From a bacterium (GTDB taxonomy: Bacteria; Patescibacteriota; Gracilibacteria; JAUYGZ01): a DNA stretch of 21,874 nt. Under the pieces are notes generated by a model. It was not told the DNA's origin and made no database searches. It saw nothing but the letters and a program-made list of their open reading frames with translations. A program made the translations under genes and the position numbers. The stretch's first letter is position 1. The number at the start of each line of letters is the position of its first letter. The stretch spans positions 1 through 21,874 of the forward strand of contig JAUYKR010000017.1 of assembly GCA_030699855.1 (NCBI GenBank), given 5' to 3'. Below, in pieces: positions 14,046-21,097 of the stretch.

Positions 14046-15146
14046 ATGAGGCTGAAACACCTGGAACTCGAACACTTCAAAAACTACAACACCCTTTCCT
14101 TCGATTTTGGAGAGGAGCCTTTGACAATCCTTACCGGCAACAACGGCCAAGGAAAGACCAACTTTTTGGAGGCAATCGTACTACTGGCCCTGTCCAAGAG
14201 TTTTTCCGGACTGCCGATCCGCGACATGGTGAGCTGGCCTTCGAGCCTAACGGCTTCAGGCCCTGGCGGGGACGGAGGAGAATATTTTAGAATTACCGGA
14301 CTGGTGGAAACGAAAGATGGGGAACAAGAGCTCCAGGTCTTTTGTGGCCGGGCGGCTCAGTACCCCAAAACCCTCAAGATCAACGGAGTGAAGACCAAGC
14401 CTAGCGACTACGTCGGCCACCTGAAAATCGTTTTGTTCACCCCGAGGGACATCAATCTGCTCGAACTGTCTCCGCAGTTCCGCCGCCGCTACCTGAACCT
14501 GATGATTTGTCAGATCGACCGGCAGTATTTGAAGCACCTGAGCCACTATCAAGTGTATTTGAAGCACCGCAACAAATTGCTGGGACAGATCGGGGAGGGG
14601 AAGGCAAAGCAGGCTGAGCTGGACCACTGGGACGAAAAGCTGGCTGAACACGGCCAGTACCTGCTGGAAAAGCGGCGGGAAGTGTTTGACCAGCTTAATC
14701 AGCAGCTCGGCCAGTGCTACGAAAAAATCAGCGGCGAGCAAGTGGAGCTGAGTTTACGCTGGGCTAAGGAGTGGAGCGAAAGCCTGCTCGAGTATCTGCG
14801 CCACAAGCGCCAGCGGGACCTGGAGGCCGGCACGACTTGTGGAGGGCCGCACCGCGAGGATTTTTCCTTTCAGATGAACGGCCGCAACCTGACCGAGTTC
14901 GGTTCGCGGGGCGAGTTCCGCTCCAGTATTCTGGCCCTGAAGCTGAGCGAGCTGGAACTGATTCGTCAAGTCTCTGGGGAAAGTCCCGTTATTCTGTTCG
15001 ACGACGTGCTGTCGGAGTTGGATTCGGACCGGCAGAAGAATCTACTAGCGTTATTCAAAAGCGATCAGGTGATTATTACGGCCACGCATACGGAAAAAGG
15101 CATGCCAGGGGCGAGGTATAGGGTGGAATCGGGACGAGTGTGGTAA
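14046..15146 (+). CDS. recF: DNA replication/repair protein RecF
   Basis: An SMC-like ATPase that loads RecA at gaps with RecO and RecR. It has 366 residues, the normal family length. It opens with MRLKHLELEHFKNY, typical of RecF. The Walker A motif is GNNGQGKT (31-38) and the lead-in FTPRDINLLELSPQFRRRYL is a RecF hallmark. The signature region is FGSRGEFRSSILALKLSELE (about 285-304) and Walker B is PVILFDDVLSELD (about 314-326), followed by VIITATHTE. The start at 14046 is 7 bases after the small basic protein's stop. There is no dnaA or dnaN neighbour, unlike the classical locus. Its final 78 bases (15066-15143) recur, diverged, about 800 bases downstream beyond the NYN gene. Confidence 0.96.
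   Translation: MRLKHLELEHFKNYNTLSFDFGEEPLTILTGNNGQGKTNFLEAIVLLALSKSFSGLPIRDMVSWPSSLTASGPGGDGGEYFRITGLVETKDGEQELQVFCGRAAQYPKTLKINGVKTKPSDYVGHLKIVLFTPRDINLLELSPQFRRRYLNLMICQIDRQYLKHLSHYQVYLKHRNKLLGQIGEGKAKQAELDHWDEKLAEHGQYLLEKRREVFDQLNQQLGQCYEKISGEQVELSLRWAKEWSESLLEYLRHKRQRDLEAGTTCGGPHREDFSFQMNGRNLTEFGSRGEFRSSILALKLSELELIRQVSGESPVILFDDVLSELDSDRQKNLLALFKSDQVIITATHTEKGMPGARYRVESGRVW
15066..15143 (+). repeat. Direct repeat, copy 1: 3' end of recF
   Basis: Matches 15869-15946 in the same orientation: about 62 of 78 bases are identical, including 39 of the first 41. The repeats enclose the promoter, terminator-like hairpin and NYN gene. Confidence 0.8.
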
Positions 15147-15153
15147 AAAAATT

Positions 15154-15182
15154 TTGACATCATCAAGGAACTTTGGTAGTAT
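15154..15182 (+). promoter_or_regulatory. Strong sigma70-type promoter upstream of the NYN gene
   Basis: -35 TTGACA (15154-15159, perfect), 17-base spacer, -10 TAGTAT (15177-15182, 5 of 6). The transcription start is predicted near 15189, only about 10 bases before a terminator-like hairpin. It lies just after the recF stop. Confidence 0.7.
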
Positions 15183-15198
15183 GAACGTGGTTAATCCC

Positions 15199-15238
15199 AC
15201 TGCCCTCTTAGCTTCGGCTAGGACGGCAGTTTTGTTTT
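15199..15238 (+). terminator. Intrinsic terminator or attenuator between promoter and NYN gene
   Basis: The outer stem is ACTGCC (15199-15204) with GGCAGT (15225-15230). The inner stem is TAGC-TTCG-GCTA (15209-15220), closed by a UUCG tetraloop. Between them four positions include one mismatch and one G-U pair. The stem runs straight into TTTTGTTTT (15230-15238). It may end recF transcripts, attenuate the NYN promoter, or end a roughly 50-base RNA from that promoter. A small competing hairpin, GTGG (15187-15190) with CCAC (15197-15200), overlaps the 5' arm. Confidence 0.75.
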
Positions 15239-15242
15239 GGTT

Positions 15243-15809
15243 ATGAAAAGGGCGGTAGTGTTTATTGACGGGGGAAATTTCTACTTCAGGTTGAGAGATC
15301 TAACTTCTACTTTTGAAGACCGTCCGAGCCTTCTTTCCTTTCCATTCATGAGGTTCTGCGACTGGCTCGTCAGACCACATCAGCTCGTGGCAGTTCATTA
15401 TTACATCGGCGCTCTCAAGCGTCAGCGAGGGAATCAAAAATCTGAAAAGATGTATGCCGACCAGCAAAAGCTTATTGCGACTCTAAGAGAGCAAAAAGTA
15501 TCTGTTATTTTAGGACATGTCATCCAGCACCCCGACAAGAGCTATCACGAAAAAGGTGTCGACGTACGAATCGCGGTCGAAATGATTCGACTCGCCCGAG
15601 AAGACCGCTACGATGTTGCTTATCTGGTAAGCTCAGATACCGACCTTGTTCCGGCTGTGGAAGAGGTACGATTGCTAAGAAAAGAAGTGTGCTATACCGG
15701 ATTCTCAAGAAGTCAGTCTTTCGGGCTGACAAAAGCCTCTAGTGACACTCGCCTAATACGGAGTGAAGAAGTGCTGCCATTTTTTACAAAATCGGAGGAA
15801 TCCCTTTGA
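15243..15809 (+). CDS. NYN-domain (PIN-like, LabA/DUF88 family) putative ribonuclease
   Basis: A 188-residue single-domain protein. It begins MKRAVVFIDGGNFYFRL, whose D9 and GGN motif mark the NYN active site. Other conserved parts are KGVDVRIAVEMI (K104, D107) and YLVSSDTDLVPAVEEVR (S131, D132, D134), then a C-terminal strand and helix. The acidic residues would bind Mg2+ for RNA cleavage, as in PIN-like nucleases. Some family members are instead regulatory, so nuclease activity is inferred. The ATG at 15243 is preferred over the upstream TTG at 15237, which lies inside the terminator's T-tract. It has its own promoter and a terminator-like leader, is A+T-richer than recF, and sits between two recF 3' ends. 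No antitoxin-like partner gene is visible. Confidence 0.88.
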   Translation: MKRAVVFIDGGNFYFRLRDLTSTFEDRPSLLSFPFMRFCDWLVRPHQLVAVHYYIGALKRQRGNQKSEKMYADQQKLIATLREQKVSVILGHVIQHPDKSYHEKGVDVRIAVEMIRLAREDRYDVAYLVSSDTDLVPAVEEVRLLRKEVCYTGFSRSQSFGLTKASSDTRLIRSEEVLPFFTKSEESL

Positions 15810-15856
15810 AAAACATTACGTAGGTACCTTCTGAGATTCAGAAAGACTATGGGGAT

Positions 15857-15961
15857 ATGAAAACAAGCCAGGTGATTATTACGGCTACTCATACGGAAAA
15901 AGGCATGCCGGGGGCGGGCTACCGGGTGGAGGGGGGACTGGTTATTTCTTCGTCACTGTGA
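15857..15961 (+). pseudogene. Relic of a second recF 3' end
   Basis: In frame it reads MKTSQVIITATHTEKGMPGA, then GYRVEGGLVI and a few extra residues to a TGA at 15959-15961. The real RecF ends KSDQVIITATHTEKGMPGAR and then YRVESGRVW, so 16 residues (QVIITATHTEKGMPGA) are identical. Several base differences are synonymous (GCC/GCT, ACG/ACT, CCA/CCG). This suggests both versions evolved under selection before one was orphaned, rather than a recent copying event. The fragment has no Walker motifs and its end overlaps the 3' end of the giant minus-strand gene. Just before it is a short dyad, TTCTGA-GAT-TCAGAA (15829-15843), of unknown meaning. It is non-functional as RecF. Confidence 0.75.
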
Positions 15962-18900
15962 TAGTACGAGCAGTCTTGTCGCTAGTCACTGCGCTAAACT
16001 GGGCTTTGTGCGCATCATCGATGGCAATGATGGGACGAGCATCGCTATCGAGGACAACTGATTCACTGATTGTTGTCCATACTCCTGTACTCGCATCGTT
16101 CCACTGGAATACCGTCGTGGCGGGATCAGCGCTCTCATTCTTGGCAAAGCGGAAATCGGCTCCGTTTTTCACCAGGCTGTATACAATTGTTTGTGGTCCG
16201 ACTTGGCGGTCGGCAATGTTATCGGTGACGGTGATTTGCTTGGTCGCGTCAGCTTCTACATTGAATTGATCAAGATTAACCTCTCCCGGCTGCTTTGTCT
16301 CAATCGGGATCTCTTGAATAATGGAACGTGCCACATTTGCATTTGCCGGGTCCCTCATGGCAATGAGAAGTGGCGGAGTGGCATCTTCGTGAACGATGTA
16401 GTCGGTATTTTCAATCTGATACCAAGTGGTTCCGCCATCAACGGAGTATCGGCATTCGTTCGTTTGTAGATAGGTTGCATCTTGTATTTGGAAGGCCACC
16501 CCGTGACCGGCAACGGATGAAAGGTGCATGTTGACCTTAAACGCGTCATCTAGTTCTGGGATCTTAGGTATGTCCTTAAGAACAATGCGGTCAAATCCGG
16601 TATTGAGATAATTGACCATGGCTGTTGCTTGAGCTCTTGGATCTATAGGAAGATCATCGTCTACTCCGAATTCTGCGTTCCAAAAATCCAGTCTAAGTAC
16701 TTCTGTGGTAACGCCTGCTTTAATTTTTCCAGCGTTCTCGTAGAAGCAAGTACCGGGTGTAGCTACAGCAGCGCCGGCTCCAGCTGCAGGCATCCTGGCA
16801 TCCTCAAAGTCTTCATTTTCTGCGTACACCTTCCACAAATTGTGAATCTCCTCAATGGTTCGTAACGCAACACTCCATTCGGCCTCAGCAAAGTGCATTT
16901 CTGCCGCTCCTCCAGCTGCGGCATGAGCTGGGCGAACGAAAAGCTGATTGCCGCGCTTCTCTAAAATTGAACTGCTGTCATAGCATTCCACCAACCACTG
17001 ATTCTCTGCCAAAGGAGCCATCTCGATTTTAGCGTCGGCTTTATAAAACTCACTCTCAGGATTGCAAAAGACGGCCAAAGTCTTTGACAATTCAGGATGG
17101 AGTTCGTATTTAGGAGAACGACTGGGATCATCCAGTTGTTTTGCGCCACGATCTTTAAGATACACGATTACACTCTGCACACTCTCAGCATTCGTTTTAG
17201 TATTCTTAACTCTGGTCTTCACGACAATTTTATCTCCTGGCATAAGGCCAAGAGTATGGGACGGATTCAAATTTATTGCGGCAGCACCAGGAGGTACGCT
17301 TGGAGTATAGTCAGGTGGGTCGTTAATCAGCACTAAATCATTTCCTTTGATCTGGAACCAATTTGAATATGGAACCTGTACGCCACCGACATCAATAGTT
17401 GGTTTACCATTAATCACCACGCCATCCATAACCTCCTGCATAATTCCTGCAGCGGCACCAAGAGTTTGCTCTTGCTTCACAATTTCTCTATTTTTTGCCC
17501 CAACAAGTTCCCCAAACTCTGAAATCAGCACATCACCCTGACCAGCTTCATCCAACCGACCGACCGGCGCCACCTCGCGAATGCCCTTAGTGCTTTTGAA
17601 GGCAAAGTCGGCGTCGGAAATGGGCGGAACGTCCGCCAGGCGGAAAGAGACTTCAAATGTTTGAACTGCTCCGGTAACTTCTGATGTTACATTTACAGGA
17701 ATGCTAATGTCGGTATTAATTGGCAAAGTTCCAGTCGTAACGGTGATTTCTCCGGTTGCGTCATTGAGCAAGGCTCTGGTTCCGGCTGCAAGTCCGGGAA
17801 TGTCGTCAGCGGGGATTTCTCGCTTGAGGCCAGGCACTTTGGGAACAATCGTTAGGAAAGCTCCACTGGCAGTGCCAACCTCTCCAATCGGCAAGTTATT
17901 GCTTTGCCCAGGCGCCAGGGCCACCGCCTCGGGAGAGGGGGCTACATCTGGACCTCCTTCTGGAAGAACTTTGAGATCGAGAGTCTGTAGCCCACCAATT
18001 TCAGCTGAAGCATAGTCAAGATACTTAAACTCCAGGTGAAGAATGGCCGGAGCTGTGTGATTGATAGTATTCGTATATGCTACATTGGCATTGTGCTGAA
18101 GAATAAATTGTCCGTCCACCCAGGCAATATCTACCTTCCTAGTAGTTCCGGTCGGCGACTCAAAAGTGCAGCTTGCAGACGAAAAGTCCAGATCGGATAC
18201 ACCTTCCGGCAAATGAGTAAGGGCAAATAATGGCGCGGTGGGAGCTGCCGCAGTGACTGTTCGAGCAGGTATTCGCAACTTCCTATCGGCCATCCCCTCG
18301 GAGAGGATTTTCGTCGAGTCAAGATCGGCAGCCTCCAGTACGTTACCAACCGTAAGCAAGCGGGAGTTCTTTTGAACCTCAGTTCTGCCTTCGACTATAG
18401 CGCTGACCTCGACAATCAAATGCTGACCGTCAGTAAAATTGACTTGAGCTGCCCCAGCACTGTTGTCAATAACAACACCACCGTCAGCATCAACCCTACC
18501 GACATATATCTGTCCAGTCTCCTGACAGGTAATAGTTGCCCTCCTCTCCACCCCAGCATGGCTTGGGCTGCTCGGAAGCGACAAAAGAGTATATGATGCT
18601 CCGCCAGCCCTCACGGTGAGAGCACCTCTCCTGAGCTCGGTCGTAGCTGTGGTAAAGGCTACATCACTGGCTTCCGGAGACGGCGCCGCCTCCAGAGTGA
18701 TCTCCACCCATTCGATCACTGCCGTGCCGCCAGTTGGAGTCAATTGAAAGGGGATGCGCAAGGTGCTACCAAAGGGAATGTCTCGCGTGGCAGTGGCGCG
18801 GACAAAGCTCAGCATACCGTTGGCCGGGTCAAGTGTAATTGATCCCAATGGCAACGTCCCACCACCTGCGATTTGCACCAACTCAGTAGGATGAGCTATT

Positions 18901-20687
18901 CGGCCAACTTTCACGCGTCTCGGTTCAAGCTGAGCAAAATTTGTCCGGTCGCCCGTGAAACTGCCGGTCTGTAACCGATATTTTCCGGGAGCATCTTCCA
19001 AAAGAGTTTTTGTCGGATTAAGCAGAACATCGTGAACATCCGGATTCGCCTTTGCTTCCTTGATTTCAATCGTCAGTTTGGTTTCCGCTGGAACAGCTGG
19101 TCTTCCGTTCTTATCAAAGTTCTTGATGGTAAGTGTGACCTTGTCACCGGGCTGAAGGTCTACGGTACCCAGAGCGCCGCGAGCATCCAGAAGGAGATAG
19201 TTCTCCCAAGGAGCGGCCCCAAATTTAAAGTTATCCTGCAGCAGCGTTTTCCGACCGTTCACTTCAACCTTACCTACCTCTCTCCGCTCAACTCCCTTTG
19301 GTTTATTAACCCTAAAAAGTACTTGAGTCTCAAGTGCGGTACCAGCCTCAACATGAATAGCACCCCACTCGAGAATATTTGAATCTGGTCTGGTCAGCAA
19401 TTCCGCCATCTCCTTCCCTCGCCTTAAATCAGAGGTATCCAGGCCCAAGCTCGGCAAACCTTTGCCAAAAGCAAGAATAGCATCCATTACGGCAGGAAGA
19501 GCTTTGATGACATCATTGAAAGCCTCATTGTTCTTGCCAGCGGCATAGTCAAAAGCTGCTGTTCTTCCGGCCCGGTCAAACAAATGTTCAGATGGCGAAG
19601 CACCGCGCGTAGCTCCAGAACTGTCCAGATAAGCCTTGTCGCGAGCCTTGACAGCGGCATTCCAAGCAGTTCTGTCCGCCGCCCGCAAACCGGCGATAGC
19701 CGTCATGGTGGCAGGATCAAGTTTATTTAAATAATCAACTTCTCCTTTCTTCACATACCGGTGCTCGTCAAGCATGTTTTTGTACAGTTGAGCGACAAAT
19801 TCCGGGCCTCTGGGGGACTTCTTTGCATCATCAACACCCGGCAAATTGCCACTCGCAATCTTATTAGGAAGCTTTTCCCAGGCAGCCATACCCTTGGCTA
19901 ATTGGTCATGATGGTAGACCTGCACGTCTCCGTCCTCGTCGACGACATGAAGCTTGCCTCCATCTCCCAGCCAATATTTGAAGATGTTGCCACCACCAGT
20001 GAGATACATCAGACCACTGTTCAAATACACGGCTGTGTCCGCACTTTTGGCATCGGAATGCTCGCTTCTCAGCTCGCAAATCTTGGCATATTGAACCAGT
20101 CCAAAGCGCATTTTTTCGGCATTTTCTTTGGAATCCTTGATCGCTTCGCTGGTTTCTAGACTGACCAACTGATTCTCGAACAGCGTACCGATTTCAACGC
20201 TGAGCGTGGGATTTCCCGATACTCGTCCGGCCAAAACCTCAGCAAAATCCTGGCGAATGTGGATCATGTCCCAGATATTTTCCAACTTGCTGTCGAGGTC
20301 GCGCAGGGCCAAGTTGTTGCTGGCTTCGAGTGAGGACTTTTGGGAATCGATCCAGGTGTTGAAAGCTTCCTGAGCTTTTTCAGGATCATTGATGTCAGAT
20401 ACATTTACACCCTTACCGCTAAGGTAAGTCTGGAGCTTGTCGAACACTCCTTTCCCCAGAGTACCGAGTGAATCGGCTTTAACGGTAAGTTTCTTTACCT
20501 CGGTCAGCACAGCCTTCACCTTACCCATCTTGTCAATACCAGCTCCTTCGCCTTCCTTCAAACGCTCAATGACGGCCGCCGCCTCGGTAGCGTTATCCGC
20601 CGGCTTTGGCACATCCCCAGCCATGCAGACAAGTCGCTTGTGAACAAAGGTGGAGGAGAATCCGATCTGACAAAACAATTTTTTCAT
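15942..20687 (-). CDS. Giant modular protein (1581 residues) with tandem beta-sandwich-like repeats
   Basis: No family recognised as a whole. Residues about 25-430 are mostly helical and charged, apart from a short beta-like patch at 220-262 (GGNIFKYWLGDGGKLHVVDE). From about 440 to 1180 there are at least six modules of roughly 105-150 residues. Each closes with a similar strand pair, for example GDKVTLTIKNF..ETKLTIEIKEA (514-545), GSTLRIPFQLT..EWVEITLEAA (640-668) and GDKIVVKTRVK..QSVIVYLKD (1151-1179). The linkers APSPEASDVAF and APSPEAVALAP recur between modules. This resembles cadherin/Ig-like stalks of surface proteins. The C-terminal 300 residues are also beta-rich and end TVTKK. No convincing signal peptide, transmembrane helix or sorting motif is seen. 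The start at 20687 is 9 bases after the upstream stop; the ATG at 20624 (MAGDVPKPADN) is an equally good candidate. Confidence 0.85.
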   Translation of the reverse strand: MKKLFCQIGFSSTFVHKRLVCMAGDVPKPADNATEAAAVIERLKEGEGAGIDKMGKVKAVLTEVKKLTVKADSLGTLGKGVFDKLQTYLSGKGVNVSDINDPEKAQEAFNTWIDSQKSSLEASNNLALRDLDSKLENIWDMIHIRQDFAEVLAGRVSGNPTLSVEIGTLFENQLVSLETSEAIKDSKENAEKMRFGLVQYAKICELRSEHSDAKSADTAVYLNSGLMYLTGGGNIFKYWLGDGGKLHVVDEDGDVQVYHHDQLAKGMAAWEKLPNKIASGNLPGVDDAKKSPRGPEFVAQLYKNMLDEHRYVKKGEVDYLNKLDPATMTAIAGLRAADRTAWNAAVKARDKAYLDSSGATRGASPSEHLFDRAGRTAAFDYAAGKNNEAFNDVIKALPAVMDAILAFGKGLPSLGLDTSDLRRGKEMAELLTRPDSNILEWGAIHVEAGTALETQVLFRVNKPKGVERREVGKVEVNGRKTLLQDNFKFGAAPWENYLLLDARGALGTVDLQPGDKVTLTIKNFDKNGRPAVPAETKLTIEIKEAKANPDVHDVLLNPTKTLLEDAPGKYRLQTGSFTGDRTNFAQLEPRRVKVGRIAHPTELVQIAGGGTLPLGSITLDPANGMLSFVRATATRDIPFGSTLRIPFQLTPTGGTAVIEWVEITLEAAPSPEASDVAFTTATTELRRGALTVRAGGASYTLLSLPSSPSHAGVERRATITCQETGQIYVGRVDADGGVVIDNSAGAAQVNFTDGQHLIVEVSAIVEGRTEVQKNSRLLTVGNVLEAADLDSTKILSEGMADRKLRIPARTVTAAAPTAPLFALTHLPEGVSDLDFSSASCTFESPTGTTRKVDIAWVDGQFILQHNANVAYTNTINHTAPAILHLEFKYLDYASAEIGGLQTLDLKVLPEGGPDVAPSPEAVALAPGQSNNLPIGEVGTASGAFLTIVPKVPGLKREIPADDIPGLAAGTRALLNDATGEITVTTGTLPINTDISIPVNVTSEVTGAVQTFEVSFRLADVPPISDADFAFKSTKGIREVAPVGRLDEAGQGDVLISEFGELVGAKNREIVKQEQTLGAAAGIMQEVMDGVVINGKPTIDVGGVQVPYSNWFQIKGNDLVLINDPPDYTPSVPPGAAAINLNPSHTLGLMPGDKIVVKTRVKNTKTNAESVQSVIVYLKDRGAKQLDDPSRSPKYELHPELSKTLAVFCNPESEFYKADAKIEMAPLAENQWLVECYDSSSILEKRGNQLFVRPAHAAAGGAAEMHFAEAEWSVALRTIEEIHNLWKVYAENEDFEDARMPAAGAGAAVATPGTCFYENAGKIKAGVTTEVLRLDFWNAEFGVDDDLPIDPRAQATAMVNYLNTGFDRIVLKDIPKIPELDDAFKVNMHLSSVAGHGVAFQIQDATYLQTNECRYSVDGGTTWYQIENTDYIVHEDATPPLLIAMRDPANANVARSIIQEIPIETKQPGEVNLDQFNVEADATKQITVTDNIADRQVGPQTIVYSLVKNGADFRFAKNESADPATTVFQWNDASTGVWTTISESVVLDSDARPIIAIDDAHKAQFSAVTSDKTARTITVTKK

Positions 20688-20696
20688 TTTTTATTT

Positions 20697-21005
20697 TTAC
20701 AGCGAACCGAGCAGATCGTCGGCCGTTCCTTTTTCCTGATCCTGCTCCACTTTTTCCTGCTCCTTGATGAACTTGGGCAGCTCTTCTTTTTGGAAGAATT
20801 TCAGGGCCTGTTCGGCCGTATCCAGCTGGGCCGTGAATTTTTCCTCATTGGCCTGGATGGTGGCTTGAGTTTCCTTGATCGAAGACACCACAAAGGCCCG
20901 CTCGGCTGCGGACATCCACTTGGCGTTGGCGATCAATTCTTTTTGCCGATCCTTGCCCAAAAAGCCACACTCTTGGACGAAGGCTATAAATTCCTCGATC
21001 TGCAT
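20697..21005 (-). CDS. 102-residue helical protein, unknown function
   Basis: A small acidic, predicted all-helical protein (MQIEEFIAFVQECGFLGKDR at the N-terminus). The long central helix with ATIQANEEKFTAQLDTAEQA probably forms a coiled coil, and the C-terminus is acidic (ADDLLGSL). There is no signal peptide or membrane segment. It lies 9 bases upstream of the giant gene and downstream of its own extended -10 promoter, so the two are probably co-transcribed. By context it could be a chaperone or partner of the giant protein; that is inference. No family is recognised. Confidence 0.7.
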   Translation of the reverse strand: MQIEEFIAFVQECGFLGKDRQKELIANAKWMSAAERAFVVSSIKETQATIQANEEKFTAQLDTAEQALKFFQKEELPKFIKEQEKVEQDQEKGTADDLLGSL

Positions 21006-21027
21006 AGGGATTTTTTATTTATTTTTT

Positions 21028-21058
21028 CTCGCCACAATTAATTCAAAATGGTGACGAG
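21028..21058 (-). promoter_or_regulatory. Stem-loop at the 5' end of the giant-gene operon leader
   Basis: On the minus strand CTCGTCAC (21058-21051) pairs with GTGGCGAG (21035-21028), 8 pairs with one G-U and a 15-base A/T-rich loop. It begins 1-2 bases after the predicted transcription start. It is followed by A-rich rather than T-rich sequence, so it is not a terminator. A 5' mRNA-stabilising hairpin or a regulator site is possible. Confidence 0.4.
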
Positions 21059-21066
21059 TTCCCATT

Positions 21067-21075
21067 ATTATAGCA
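21067..21075 (-). promoter_or_regulatory. Extended -10 promoter for the helical-protein/giant-protein operon
   Basis: Minus strand TGCTATAAT: a perfect -10 TATAAT (21067-21072) with an upstream TGN extension (21073-21075). No good -35 is seen, which is usual for extended -10 promoters. The start is predicted near 21060, giving a leader of about 55 bases. Confidence 0.55.
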
Positions 21076-21097
21076 GATTTGTGGAGAAGTTGGAAGG

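Noticed and set aside
15942..16100. C-terminal sorting signal (LPxTG, PEP-CTERM or transmembrane anchor) on the giant protein
   Set aside because: The last 50 residues are polar and beta-like and end TVTKK; no hydrophobic helix or sorting motif is present.
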